Below, piece after piece: positions 44,774 through 53,674 of a stretch of DNA of 64,000 nucleotides. The stretch is taken from positions 62,001 to 126,000 of the forward strand of contig CAZFZN010000015.1 of the NCBI GenBank assembly GCA_964523105.1. Direction: 5' to 3'. The position numbers and the translations under genes were made by a program. Every line of letters starts with the position of its first letter. Position 1 is the stretch's first letter. The notes beneath the pieces were generated by a model, which saw only the letters and a program-made list of their open reading frames with translations, did no database searches and was not told the DNA's origin. The DNA is from V1-33 sp964523105. Its GTDB lineage: Bacteria; Verrucomicrobiota; Verrucomicrobiia; Verrucomicrobiales; V1-33.

Positions 44774-45757
44774 TCAGCGCCGGTCTTTTCCGGGACGCAG
44801 GCGAATGGCGGTGCCGCAGTACATGCAGCGGAACCATCCGAATGTCAGGAGATGCAGCGCCGCGCTGGCCACGTATCCGATGCCGGGGATGAGGTGCGCC
44901 TTGCGGTTCTTGTGGCAGTTCTTCGAATAAAACAGATTGCAGCTGCAGATGCGGCAGCGGCTGCGCCATGCGAAATGCAGCTGCAGGAATCCCAGCACCG
45001 CCAGCACGATGCAGGAGAAAATGACCTTTCCGGTATGGGCTGACGGCTGGCGGGAACTGGTGATCAGCCAGATGAACGCACCGAGACCGGTGACGAAGGC
45101 GGCCCGCCACAGCAGGGAAATGACCGCGCCAATCCACGTGTGAAACGGACGCGGGTGCACCACGCCGCGGCGCACCCAGCGCGAGAGTTCACCGCCGCCG
45201 CTGCGGATGCGCTGCGTGCGGCGCGGGGTATTTTCCGCCGTCCCGCTGTCCTCCTTGTCAGACGGAGCAGCGTTGATCGACTCCCGGGAAAGCGGCGGCA
45301 CCTTCGTGCGGCCCTCGTTGTAATCCGCGAGAGTGGTAAAGTTGTTGGGATCCACCTTTTTCCAGTGCTGCTCCGCGGCCGCGTTCTGTTCCCGCACGGC
45401 GGCGGGGCCGGATTCGGCGCGGGTCACTCCGGTGGCCTGCGCCGCGGCGCGCACGGCCGGAGACATCCATGCTCCGGGCCCGGACGGCAGGGGGACCGCT
45501 TCCGGAATCTCCTCCATGTTCACCGCCACGGCCTCCATCGGGGGTGTGATCATCCTGGCAACTGCGACCCAGTGTTCCACCAGTTCCGGCTGTGGAGCCG
45601 CGGCGCTGCGTCCGCGCTGCCATGCCAGGACCTCCAGCCGGCGGTGCAGTTGCTGTGATTCCAGCCCCGCGAGGTGCTCGACGCTGAATATGCCGGCTGC
45701 CGAGAGCAATTCCACTGCATCAGGGGACAGGCCGTTGATGGCGTTAAGGGGGGTCAT
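44774..45757 (-). CDS. Membrane protein with N-terminal HhH domain and C-terminal zinc ribbon
   Basis: A 327-residue protein. The start LNAINGLSPDAVELLSAAGIFSVEHLAGL is a helix-hairpin-helix of the DUF4332/SAM-like type. A long disordered charged middle follows, then two transmembrane helices (WRAAFVTGLGAFIWLI and IFSCIVLAVLGFLQLHF), a Cys cluster (CRICSCNLFYSKNC), a third hydrophobic stretch and CMYCG, likely a zinc site. Function unknown. It follows valS (45813) in the same direction by 55 bp, so it may share its transcript. Confidence 0.6.
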   Translation of the reverse strand: MTPLNAINGLSPDAVELLSAAGIFSVEHLAGLESQQLHRRLEVLAWQRGRSAAAPQPELVEHWVAVARMITPPMEAVAVNMEEIPEAVPLPSGPGAWMSPAVRAAAQATGVTRAESGPAAVREQNAAAEQHWKKVDPNNFTTLADYNEGRTKVPPLSRESINAAPSDKEDSGTAENTPRRTQRIRSGGGELSRWVRRGVVHPRPFHTWIGAVISLLWRAAFVTGLGAFIWLITSSRQPSAHTGKVIFSCIVLAVLGFLQLHFAWRSRCRICSCNLFYSKNCHKNRKAHLIPGIGYVASAALHLLTFGWFRCMYCGTAIRLRPGKDRR

Positions 45758-45812
45758 GGGTCGGTGGGGAATCCTGACACGGATGGCTTAACTCGAAGTG
45801 AACGCACGCGGA

Positions 45813-48476
45813 TTATTGAAGATTCTGCAGCATCTCCTCCAGCTGGGCGGCCTTGGTGCTCCAGTCGGTGCGGCGCTGGCGGTGCTCCTCGACGACCGCG
45901 GCCGGAGCGGAACTGACAAAACTATCACTGCCGAGCTTGGCCTCCACTTTCGTGATCTCAGCGCGCACCTTCTCCAGTTCTTTGGAGAGTCGCGAACGCT
46001 CCGCCGCGATGTCGATGAGCCCCTCCAGCGGCAGATAGACCTCGCCCAGGGGAGTCAGCGTCCCCGCGGTGTTTTTGCCTTTGGTGTATTCCGGCTGCAC
46101 TTCGATGCCGCCGGCGCCGGCGAGCACGCGGAGCGCCGCCAGTTCCGGCGGAGCGGTGCCTTTGAGGATGAATGTCAGGTCGCGTTTGGAGCCCAGACCG
46201 CAGGCCGCCTTGAGATTGCGGATGCGGCCGGCGGTTTCGTAAACCGCCGCGGCCCTGGCCTGCGCCTCGCGGGCATCGACTCCACTGAGCAGCGGAGCGG
46301 TTTCCAGCGGCGTCGTGGTGAGCAGTGAACCGTCCTTCGCATACCCCATCGTGCTCCAAAGCTCCTCCGTCACATGCGGCATGTAAGGATGCAGCAGTTG
46401 CAGATACCGTCCATACACCGCATCCATGACACGCAGCGTGGCCAGCTTCGCCTCCGCATCGTCGCCGGCATTGAGGTCAGTCTTCGCCGCTTCAAGAAAC
46501 AAATCGCAATAGTCGCCCCAGAAGAAGTCATAGAGCAGCTGCGCCGCGTTATTGAACGAATACTCCGCCAGTGCCGTTTCGTACGCCGCCTGCATCGCAT
46601 CCAGCTTCGCGAGAAGGTCGATACAAAACACCGACGCGGCGGCTTCCTGAGCCCTGAATCCCGAACCCTGAACACTTCCTCCCTGCATCTGCCGGAAGCG
46701 CGCCGCATTCCACAGCTTGTTGGCGAAGTTCCGCCCCTCCTCGATCTGTGCTTCGTCGAACTTCACATCGCTCCCCGTCGGCGCGATGCGCAGCAGACCG
46801 AAGCGCAGGCCATCGGCGCCGTACTTGGCCATGAGGTCCATCGGATCCGGGGAGTTCCCGAGCGTCTTGCTCATCTTGCGGCCCTGTTTGTCGCGGATGA
46901 TCGAAGTGAAGAATACATTCCGGAACGGAATGCGCCCCTGGTATTCGAAGCCGGACATGATCATCCTCGCGACCCAGAAGAAGATAATGTCCGGGCCGGT
47001 GACGAGATCCGTCGTGGGATAGAACTTTGCCAGAGTCGCGTCGTCCATGGTCGCCCACGGCCAGTGCCATGAACTAAACCATGTGTCCGTGCTGTCTTCA
47101 TCCTGCACCCAGTTTTCCGGATCCGCCGGCGGCGTCACGCTGACGTGGAGGTCGCCGCTGGTGACGTTGGAAATGTCCAGCGTCTCCGCGTTCTGGAGCG
47201 CCGCGGCTTTGTCTTTGCGATACCACACCGGAATGCGGTGCCCCCACCACAACTGACGGCTGATGCACCAGTCCTTCAGCCCGCCCATCCAGTGCGCGAA
47301 GGTCTTCTTCCAGCGCTCCGGGCGGAATTGGATGTCGCCGGATTCCACCGCTGCCGCCGTTGCCTGCACCGAGGGATACTTGAGAAACCACTGCAGTGAC
47401 AGCCGCGGCTCAATGGGCACGTCCGCGCGCTCGCTGAAGCCCACGTTGTTCACGTAATCCTCCTCCTTCACCAGAGCACCGAGTTCCGCGAGCATCTCCG
47501 CCGCCTTCACGCGGGCCTTGAAGCGGTCCATGCCGTCGAGTTCCGGGCATTCGGGACAGTTGATTTTTCCGTCAGGGTGCAGCACATCGCGCACCGGCAG
47601 GTTGTGCCGCTGGCCGATTTCAAAATCCAGCGAATCATGCGCCGGCGTCACCTTCAGCGCCCCGGTGCCGAACTCCTTGTCCACTGCATCATCGCCGATC
47701 ACCGGAATCGCGGCCCGCGGGAACGGCCGCCATACGTGCCTGCCTATCAGATCGCGGTGCCGCTCATCCGCCGGATTCACCGCCACCGCGGTGTCGCCCA
47801 TGAGAGTCTCCGGTCTTGTGGTGGAGATTTCCAGAAACCTTCCCGGCTCCTCCACCACTTCGTAGCGCATGGTGTAGAACTTTCCCTTCTGCTGTTTCGG
47901 GATGACCTCCTCGTCGCTCAGTGCTGTCAGGCTCACCGGACACCAGTTTACCATGCGCAGGCCGCGATAGATGAGGCCCTTGTTGAACAAATCGACGAAC
48001 ACGCGCTGCACTTCCCGGCTGTAGCCCTCGTCCATCGTGAAGCGCAGCCGCGACCAGTCGCACGAACAGCCGAGGCGCTTGAGCTGGCTGATAATGATGC
48101 CGCCGTATTTCTCCTTCCAGTCCCACACGCGCTGCGTGAAGGCCTCGCGGCCGAGATCCCGGCGCGTTTTTCCCTCCGACTTGCGCAAATCCTTCTCCAC
48201 CTGGGTCTGCGTCGCGATGCCCGCGTGGTCGGTGCCAGGCAGCCAGAGCACTTCCATCCCCTTCTGCCGCGCGCGGCGTGCGAGGATGTCCTGAAGTGTG
48301 TTGTTGAGCACGTGGCCGAGGTGCAGAATTCCGGTGACGTTGGGCGGGGGAATGACAATGCTGTACGCGGGTTTGGCGCTGGCGGCATCGGCGGTGAAAC
48401 ACCCCGCCTCCTGCCACCGCGCATACCATTTCTCCTCCACATCGCCGGGGAGATACGCTTTCGATAGTTCGGCCAT
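45813..48476 (-). CDS. valS: Valyl-tRNA synthetase
   Basis: An 887-residue class I synthetase. PPPNVTGILHLGH (43-55) is the HIGH region, KMSKTLGNS (about 532-540) the KMSKS loop, and the editing domain includes STTRPETLMGDTAVAVNP. The C-terminal coiled-coil arm (ERSRLSKELEKVRAEITKVEAKL) identifies ValS rather than IleS or LeuS. It charges tRNA-Val and hydrolyses mischarged Thr. About 10 extra residues at 601-611 are encoded by a heptamer repeat. ATG at 48476; the next gene upstream, a methyltransferase, ends 61 bp away. Confidence 0.96.
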   Translation of the reverse strand: MAELSKAYLPGDVEEKWYARWQEAGCFTADAASAKPAYSIVIPPPNVTGILHLGHVLNNTLQDILARRARQKGMEVLWLPGTDHAGIATQTQVEKDLRKSEGKTRRDLGREAFTQRVWDWKEKYGGIIISQLKRLGCSCDWSRLRFTMDEGYSREVQRVFVDLFNKGLIYRGLRMVNWCPVSLTALSDEEVIPKQQKGKFYTMRYEVVEEPGRFLEISTTRPETLMGDTAVAVNPADERHRDLIGRHVWRPFPRAAIPVIGDDAVDKEFGTGALKVTPAHDSLDFEIGQRHNLPVRDVLHPDGKINCPECPELDGMDRFKARVKAAEMLAELGALVKEEDYVNNVGFSERADVPIEPRLSLQWFLKYPSVQATAAAVESGDIQFRPERWKKTFAHWMGGLKDWCISRQLWWGHRIPVWYRKDKAAALQNAETLDISNVTSGDLHVSVTPPADPENWVQDEDSTDTWFSSWHWPWATMDDATLAKFYPTTDLVTGPDIIFFWVARMIMSGFEYQGRIPFRNVFFTSIIRDKQGRKMSKTLGNSPDPMDLMAKYGADGLRFGLLRIAPTGSDVKFDEAQIEEGRNFANKLWNAARFRQMQGGSVQGSGFRAQEAAASVFCIDLLAKLDAMQAAYETALAEYSFNNAAQLLYDFFWGDYCDLFLEAAKTDLNAGDDAEAKLATLRVMDAVYGRYLQLLHPYMPHVTEELWSTMGYAKDGSLLTTTPLETAPLLSGVDAREAQARAAAVYETAGRIRNLKAACGLGSKRDLTFILKGTAPPELAALRVLAGAGGIEVQPEYTKGKNTAGTLTPLGEVYLPLEGLIDIAAERSRLSKELEKVRAEITKVEAKLGSDSFVSSAPAAVVEEHRQRRTDWSTKAAQLEEMLQNLQ
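46645..46672 (-). repeat. Four tandem heptamers inside valS
   Basis: On the minus (coding) strand the units are TTCAGGG, TTCGGGA, TTCAGGG, CTCAGGA. They are translated within ValS in a loop between the KMSKS region and the anticodon-binding helices. Confidence 0.75.
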
Positions 48477-48536
48477 AGGCGGCGCGACATAGGGGTCCGC
48501 CAGGGGAATGACAAGTGGTTTATCCGCTCCGCCAGC

Positions 48537-50003
48537 TTACGAAACCAGCAGCGCGGACCGCGCGAAGTGTGCGAGGTGGTCCTGCGCCTCTCCGCCGGAT
48601 GACACCAGCTCGGCGACGGACCGGGTGCCGTCGAGTCTGACAAGCAGCGCGCGCTCCGGTTCGCTGAGGATCACGTTTTCGTGCCGCAAATTCACGACTC
48701 TGCTCCCCTGCCCCGCCTGCCAGCGCGCCAGGGGTGAAGCGGCGGGGAAATCCGACACGGCGCCATGAAATACCGGAGGGTAAAGGTGGAACTCCATGCC
48801 GCGCGAGGCGACGAGGCAGTTCAGCAGGGCGCGCGCGAGCACGGCGGCGCGGCCGGCGTCAGGATTCAGCCCGGTGCGCGCCGCGGATTTTGCCAGCAGA
48901 TCTTCAAAGCTGATGCAACCCGGCCACGCCTTGCCGAGTTCCTGCAACGCAGCATGCACCAGCGGATCATTGACGCCCAGGACGCGTCCGTCGGCATCGC
49001 GATATTGCTGAACCGTTCCTTCCTCCCCGGATGGCTGCAGGGACGATGCGAAGTGAAACCGCTGCACCAGTTCCGGCGCGATGGAGCGCCGCAGGGGCAC
49101 GCCCTCACGGCACAGCAGCGTTTGGCGGAAGGCGCGGTTGCGCAGGAAGTCCTGATACTGCTCCGCCTCCTCGATGTTTCCTGCCAGGGTGCGCACCGCA
49201 TTGCGGACTTCCGGCGGCAGTTCACCGGCTGACATCGACTGCAGTTCCGCATCGGCCAGATACTGCAGGCCGGAGCGCCGGCTGTGCTCCATGAACTCAT
49301 GGAAATAACACGCCGCCCCTTCATCCTCCAGATGTTCGTGGGCGAGGTAGAAGTCGCTCAAGGCCGACACTTCAGTGATTTCCTCCCGCAACGACTGCGC
49401 ATAATGATCCCCGCGCTGCGCCAGCGCCGTATCCATGATGGCAAACAGCCGGCGTGCCCCGGCGATGCGGCGCTTCGGATCCGGTTCACGCCGCGTATGA
49501 TAGCGCGCCATGTCGCGCAGGGTGCTCCGCGACCTCGCACCCGGGAGCGTGTTGAAACTGACATAGGCAATGCCCTGCGGGCGGAGCCATTCTCCGCACA
49601 AAGCCATGAGCCGGTCCCGCACCGGTTCCGCGACCCACGAATAGACTCCATGTGCGATGATGTAATCGAATTTCCCGCCCGCCCATTCCACATCCAATTC
49701 CTCCAGTCTTACGGCGAGCAGCTTCACGTTGCGCAGTTGCAGCGCCTCCGCCGCCTCGCGGGCGCGGGCGATCTGGGCGGCGGAGGCATCGATGCCTGTG
49801 AAGTCACACTGCGGCCATGCCTCCGCGGCCGGCAGCAGGTTTCCCCCGCAGGCGCATCCGATTTCCAGCACTCTCGCGCCATTTAGAGCAGGCGGCTCCA
49901 TGCCGAAAAGCACTCCCGCGGCCGCGAGGTGTGCAGGGTGCGCCTGCGGAAAGGCAAAGCTCTCGTAGGGAATCTCATCGTAACTGTCGGAAGGTTCATT
50001 CAT
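48537..50003 (-). CDS. SAM-dependent methyltransferase with PKMT-type regulatory domain
   Basis: A 488-residue protein. A class I methyltransferase domain (about 35-170) has motif I RVLEIGCACGGNLLPAA, FTGIDASAAQIARAREAA and a catalytic-side YIIAHGVYSWV. The middle region SFNTLPGARSRSTLRDM and the helical remainder match the methyltransferase regulatory domain found in rickettsial protein-lysine methyltransferases (PF10119). It may methylate proteins; the substrate is unknown. The first methionine used, MNEPSDSYDEIPYES at 50003, is the family-like start. Co-directional with valS; divergent from the sugar-binding lipoprotein gene. Confidence 0.82.
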   Translation of the reverse strand: MNEPSDSYDEIPYESFAFPQAHPAHLAAAGVLFGMEPPALNGARVLEIGCACGGNLLPAAEAWPQCDFTGIDASAAQIARAREAAEALQLRNVKLLAVRLEELDVEWAGGKFDYIIAHGVYSWVAEPVRDRLMALCGEWLRPQGIAYVSFNTLPGARSRSTLRDMARYHTRREPDPKRRIAGARRLFAIMDTALAQRGDHYAQSLREEITEVSALSDFYLAHEHLEDEGAACYFHEFMEHSRRSGLQYLADAELQSMSAGELPPEVRNAVRTLAGNIEEAEQYQDFLRNRAFRQTLLCREGVPLRRSIAPELVQRFHFASSLQPSGEEGTVQQYRDADGRVLGVNDPLVHAALQELGKAWPGCISFEDLLAKSAARTGLNPDAGRAAVLARALLNCLVASRGMEFHLYPPVFHGAVSDFPAASPLARWQAGQGSRVVNLRHENVILSEPERALLVRLDGTRSVAELVSSGGEAQDHLAHFARSALLVS

Positions 50004-50148
50004 GTCCTCTACAGCCGTGGCGGTCATGCGGCCGCGGCGCAATTCTGAAAACGGCTCCTGCTTTCCCCATCGCGCAGGGACATGCGGAGGCAGGCTGCAC
50101 TTTACCTCGCGGACAGGACGTGTATGCCGAAGTCAACTCCACTGCACC

Positions 50149-51168
50149 ATGATCCGATCCGCCGCTCTGCTTTCCGTCCTGCTCGCCGCCCTGACAGTTT
50201 CATCCTGCCGAAAAAGCGGTGAAGGCGGCCAGCAGGAGGTCAAGGCCGGGAAGTTCATCATTCTCGGCGTGAAAACCGATAATGCGGAAACCGGTCAGGC
50301 CAAAGCGAACGCGGAAAATGCGCTGCAGCTCCATCCCGACCTCGCGGCGATGGTCGGTCTTTACGGATACAATCCGCCGGCCTGTCTTTCCGCTCTCCAG
50401 GATGCGCAGGCCCGCGGCAGTCAGGTGCTCGGCAAAGTGAAGGTCTTCGGCTTCGACGGATTGCAGGAGACGCTGGACGGCATTGCGGCGGGTCACATCG
50501 AGGGCACGGTGGTGCAGCAGCCGTATGAGTTCGGTTATCAATCCATGAAACTGCTCAAACAGTTCCACGACGGCGAGCCGGTCAGTGTGCCCAACGGCGT
50601 GCTGGACATTCCCGTGAAGATCATCACAAAAACCACTGCCGACAGCTATGCGAAGGAGGTTTCGACAATGCTGGCCGCGGCCAAAAGCGTGCCCGCAGGG
50701 GCGCCGGTCGGCCCCGTGTTCGCTTTCATCAGCAACAATCAGAGTTCCTTCTGGGAGGAGGCGCGCGCCGGCTGTTACAAGGCACAGGCCGAACTGGGTC
50801 TGACGGTGGATTTCCAAATGCCCGCTTCGCAGGAGGCCTCGGAGCAGAATCGCATCATCGAAAGTCTGCTGGTGAAGGGGAACTGCAAAGGCATGGCGAT
50901 TTCCGTGATGTCGCCGGACAATCAGAACGACATCCTCAAGCAGGTGTCGGACAAAATGCCGCTGGTGACGCACGACAGCGACGCGCCGAAGAGCGCGCGC
51001 AAAGTTTATCTCGGCACCAACAACTACGAGGCAGGCCGCGCACTGGGCCGGTTCATGCGCGAGCGCATGCCGGAAGGCGGGAAGATCATGGTCTTCGTCG
51101 GCAGCGTGGACGCCATGAATGCCAGCGAACGGCTGCGGGGGCTGACGGATGCGCTGAAGGACGAGTAA
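50149..51168 (+). CDS. Sugar ABC transporter binding lipoprotein, apparently circularly permuted
   Basis: A 339-residue lipoprotein (lipobox LTVSSC, Cys20). Residues 35-172 (GKFIILGVKTDNAETGQAKA, LVGLYGYNPPACLSA type strand, GTVVQQPYEFGYQSMKLL) correspond to the C-terminal portion of RbsB-type binding proteins. Residues 188-339 (GPVFAFISNNQSSFWEEARAG, MPASQEASEQNRIIESLL, SPDNQNDILKQV, HDSDAPKSARKVYLGTNNYEAG, then a closing ASERLRGLTDALKDE) correspond to the N-terminal portion. The order is thus the reverse of normal, joined by an Ala/Pro linker (about 173-187). Such proteins capture sugars for an ABC importer; the ATPase gene starts 4 bp downstream. Confidence 0.8.
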   Translation: MIRSAALLSVLLAALTVSSCRKSGEGGQQEVKAGKFIILGVKTDNAETGQAKANAENALQLHPDLAAMVGLYGYNPPACLSALQDAQARGSQVLGKVKVFGFDGLQETLDGIAAGHIEGTVVQQPYEFGYQSMKLLKQFHDGEPVSVPNGVLDIPVKIITKTTADSYAKEVSTMLAAAKSVPAGAPVGPVFAFISNNQSSFWEEARAGCYKAQAELGLTVDFQMPASQEASEQNRIIESLLVKGNCKGMAISVMSPDNQNDILKQVSDKMPLVTHDSDAPKSARKVYLGTNNYEAGRALGRFMRERMPEGGKIMVFVGSVDAMNASERLRGLTDALKDE

Positions 51169-51172
51169 CCGT

Positions 51173-52672
51173 ATGTCCGCCCTGATTTCCGCCCGCGGCC
51201 TGGACAAGCACTTCTCCGGCGTTCACGCGCTGCAGGATGTGAGCGCGGAGTTTTGCCCGGGTGAGGTCGTCGCCGTGATGGGCGAGAATGGAGCGGGCAA
51301 GAGCACTCTCATGAAATGCCTCGCCGGGGTGCACCAGCCGGACGCCGGCGTCATCGAATGGGAGGGACGAGCGGTGAAGATCGAGAACACGCGGCGCGCC
51401 GAAGCACTGGGCATCGCGTTCATTCACCAGGAACTGAATCTTTGCGACAATCTCAGCGTGGCGGAGAACATTTTCCTCGGCCGCGAACCGCGGCGCGGCG
51501 GCATTTTCGTGGACCGCACCGCCATGCGCCGGCGCACTGCGGAACTGCTGGCCCGGGTGGGGCTGGTCGCTTCCCCGGACGAGCGCGTGGACCGGCTCAG
51601 CATCGGGCGCAGGCAGTTGGTGGAAATCGCGCGCGCACTTTCGCAGCAGGCGCGGCTCGTGATCATGGACGAGCCGACCAGCAGCCTCACCAAAGCGGAG
51701 GCGGACACCCTCTTCAAAGTGGTGGCCGAGCTTAAAGCCGCCGGCGTCTGCGTGGTCTTCATTTCCCACCGCATCCCGGAAGTCATGGCCATCGCGGATC
51801 GTGCGCTCGTTTTGAAGGACGGTAAAAACAGCGGCAGCCTGACGCGCCGTGAAATGTCGCCGGAGCGGATCGTAAATCTCATGGTGGGACGCGATCTCGA
51901 TCTCTCGCAGCGCCGGCCCGTGGATGTGCAGGCCGGGGAAGTGGTGCTCGATGTGCGCGGCCTGCGCACCGCCATGTGGCCCGGGCAGGAGGTCGGCTTC
52001 GAGCTGCGCGCCGGCGAAATCACGGGCATGGCGGGACTCGTGGGCGCGGGCAGATCGGAAATCGCCCGCGCCGTCTTCGGCATCGACCGCCCGGCCGCCG
52101 GAAGTGTCAGGGTGCGGGGCGTGACGCTGCTGCCGGGAAGCCCGCGCGCCGCCATCGCCGCCGGACTCGCGTTCGCCCCGGAGGACCGCAAGGAGCAGGG
52201 CCTCATTCTGGAAATGGCCATTCGCGACAACATCGCGCTGGCCGGCCTGGAGCGGCTCTCCCGGGCGCACTTCATCAACGACCGCGCCGTGACGCGTCTG
52301 GCGGAACAAATGCGCCAGCGCCTGTCGATTCGCACGCCTGACGTGAACCAGGCCGCCGGTCAGCTGAGCGGCGGCAACCAGCAAAAAGTGGCCCTCGCCA
52401 AGTGGCTCGCCCTCGAACCCGCCGTGTTCCTTCTCGACGAACCGACCCGCGGCGTGGATGTCGGCTCCAAGCGCGAGATTTATGAAGTGATCGAAGCCCT
52501 CGCCTCACGCGGCGCTGCGGTGCTGCTGATTTCCAGCGACCTCGAGGAGGTCCTCCGCCTCAGTGATCGCGTGCTGGTGATGCACGAAGGCCGGCCGGCC
52601 GGGGAACTGCCGCGTGCGGGCCTGAGTGAGGAGGCCGTGATGCGCCTCGCCACGGGACGCGCGGCGGCATGA
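51173..52672 (+). CDS. Sugar ABC transporter ATPase, RbsA/MglA family (two ABC domains)
   Basis: A 499-residue tandem ABC protein. Domain 1 has Walker A GENGAGKS (37-44), an LSIGRRQLVEIARAL signature and LVIMDEPTSSL. Domain 2 has the customary degenerate GLVGAGRSEIAR loop, LSGGNQQKVALAKWL signature and FLLDEPTRGVDVG. This is the layout of ribose/galactose-type importers. It starts 4 bp after the binding-protein gene. The expected permease (RbsC-like) does not follow: the next gene is on the other strand. Confidence 0.9.
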   Translation: MSALISARGLDKHFSGVHALQDVSAEFCPGEVVAVMGENGAGKSTLMKCLAGVHQPDAGVIEWEGRAVKIENTRRAEALGIAFIHQELNLCDNLSVAENIFLGREPRRGGIFVDRTAMRRRTAELLARVGLVASPDERVDRLSIGRRQLVEIARALSQQARLVIMDEPTSSLTKAEADTLFKVVAELKAAGVCVVFISHRIPEVMAIADRALVLKDGKNSGSLTRREMSPERIVNLMVGRDLDLSQRRPVDVQAGEVVLDVRGLRTAMWPGQEVGFELRAGEITGMAGLVGAGRSEIARAVFGIDRPAAGSVRVRGVTLLPGSPRAAIAAGLAFAPEDRKEQGLILEMAIRDNIALAGLERLSRAHFINDRAVTRLAEQMRQRLSIRTPDVNQAAGQLSGGNQQKVALAKWLALEPAVFLLDEPTRGVDVGSKREIYEVIEALASRGAAVLLISSDLEEVLRLSDRVLVMHEGRPAGELPRAGLSEEAVMRLATGRAAA

Positions 52673-52687
52673 GGCGGCGGAGATGGT

Positions 52688-53542
52688 TCAGCGCCGGCGG
52701 CGGGCGAGCAGCAGTCCGAGACTGCCAAACAGAGTGAGCGCAGCCGCGGGCTCGGGGATCGAGACACTGGCGATGGCTGCGGCGCGGATTTCAGCGTCAC
52801 TGAGCACGGTGTCATAAACACGAATGCCGTCGAGCATGCCATTGGTCTGGTCGCTGTCATTTCCGAGCGACCCGTCCAGAGCGGTTCCGAGCCTGCCGCC
52901 CAGCACGAGGCGGGAGGCGGCGCCCTCGTTTCCGAAAAGACTGACATCAGCACCGCCGAGCAGGTTTCCGTTCAGATAGTAGTTGATCGAGCCGTTGCTG
53001 TAGGTGGCGGCGATGTGAATCCAGTCGCCGAATGCCACGGTGATAGGATCGGAATCATTGTCGGCCACGCCGTAGGTCGTGAACCGTATGTTCGCTGCGC
53101 CGGTCGTATTGCTAAGGCGCAAGCCAAAGCCCCAGCCGCGGTCGCCCCCCAAAGCGCTTCCGGTCGAAACGGGGCGATAAGTGCGGGCAATGTCCGGAGC
53201 GTTGGGTCTGATCCACGACATCACGGTGAACGAACCGGTGTTGGGGATGTCCATGATGGGATTCACGTTGCTCGTGCCGCTGATAAAATAGTCGTCGCTC
53301 GCGTTCGGACCGAACCCGATGGAGGAGCCGGCGGCATTGGTGATCGCGATGGAACCGTAGGAGCCGTTGGGGACGCCGGACTGGCTGTAGTCCACGCTTC
53401 CGCCGGGAACCAGAGTGGCATTGGCATGGCCGCTTGTGGAATCCACCAGATCGCCTCCGGTTTCATCCATCGCCCATGAAGCGATGAGTGCCCCGTGAGC
53501 GGGGAAAGCAAAAGCGGCGGTGAAGAGCAGTGTGAGTTTCAT
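52688..53542 (-). CDS. LamG-domain PEP-CTERM protein
   Basis: A 284-residue exported protein: signal peptide (about 1-18), a concanavalin-like LamG/laminin-G-3 domain (ALIASWAMDETGG, FTVMSWIRPNAPD, WIHIAATYSNGSINYYLNGNL, MLDGIRVYDTVLSDAEI), and the PEP-CTERM sorting tail SIPEPAAALTLFG-SLGLLLARRRR. The tail directs exosortase-type processing. The start MKLTLLFTAAF at 53542 begins the signal peptide. Probably surface-attached or in the extracellular matrix. Confidence 0.85.
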   Translation of the reverse strand: MKLTLLFTAAFAFPAHGALIASWAMDETGGDLVDSTSGHANATLVPGGSVDYSQSGVPNGSYGSIAITNAAGSSIGFGPNASDDYFISGTSNVNPIMDIPNTGSFTVMSWIRPNAPDIARTYRPVSTGSALGGDRGWGFGLRLSNTTGAANIRFTTYGVADNDSDPITVAFGDWIHIAATYSNGSINYYLNGNLLGGADVSLFGNEGAASRLVLGGRLGTALDGSLGNDSDQTNGMLDGIRVYDTVLSDAEIRAAAIASVSIPEPAAALTLFGSLGLLLARRRR

Positions 53543-53674
53543 GAGCAGCGGTTGAGGTCGATCTTTCTTAGCAAAAATCAAGCCGGCGCGCCAAGGACAT
53601 TTCCTGATACTTTTGCGACGCTGCGAAGCGTGAGTCCCCTGCAGGCCGCCGGTCCGCGGGTGATGCGCCGCGCA

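Noticed and set aside
52020..52060. Degenerate second Walker A in the sugar ABC ATPase as a defect
   Set aside because: A GxVGAGRS loop in the second domain is standard for RbsA/MglA proteins.
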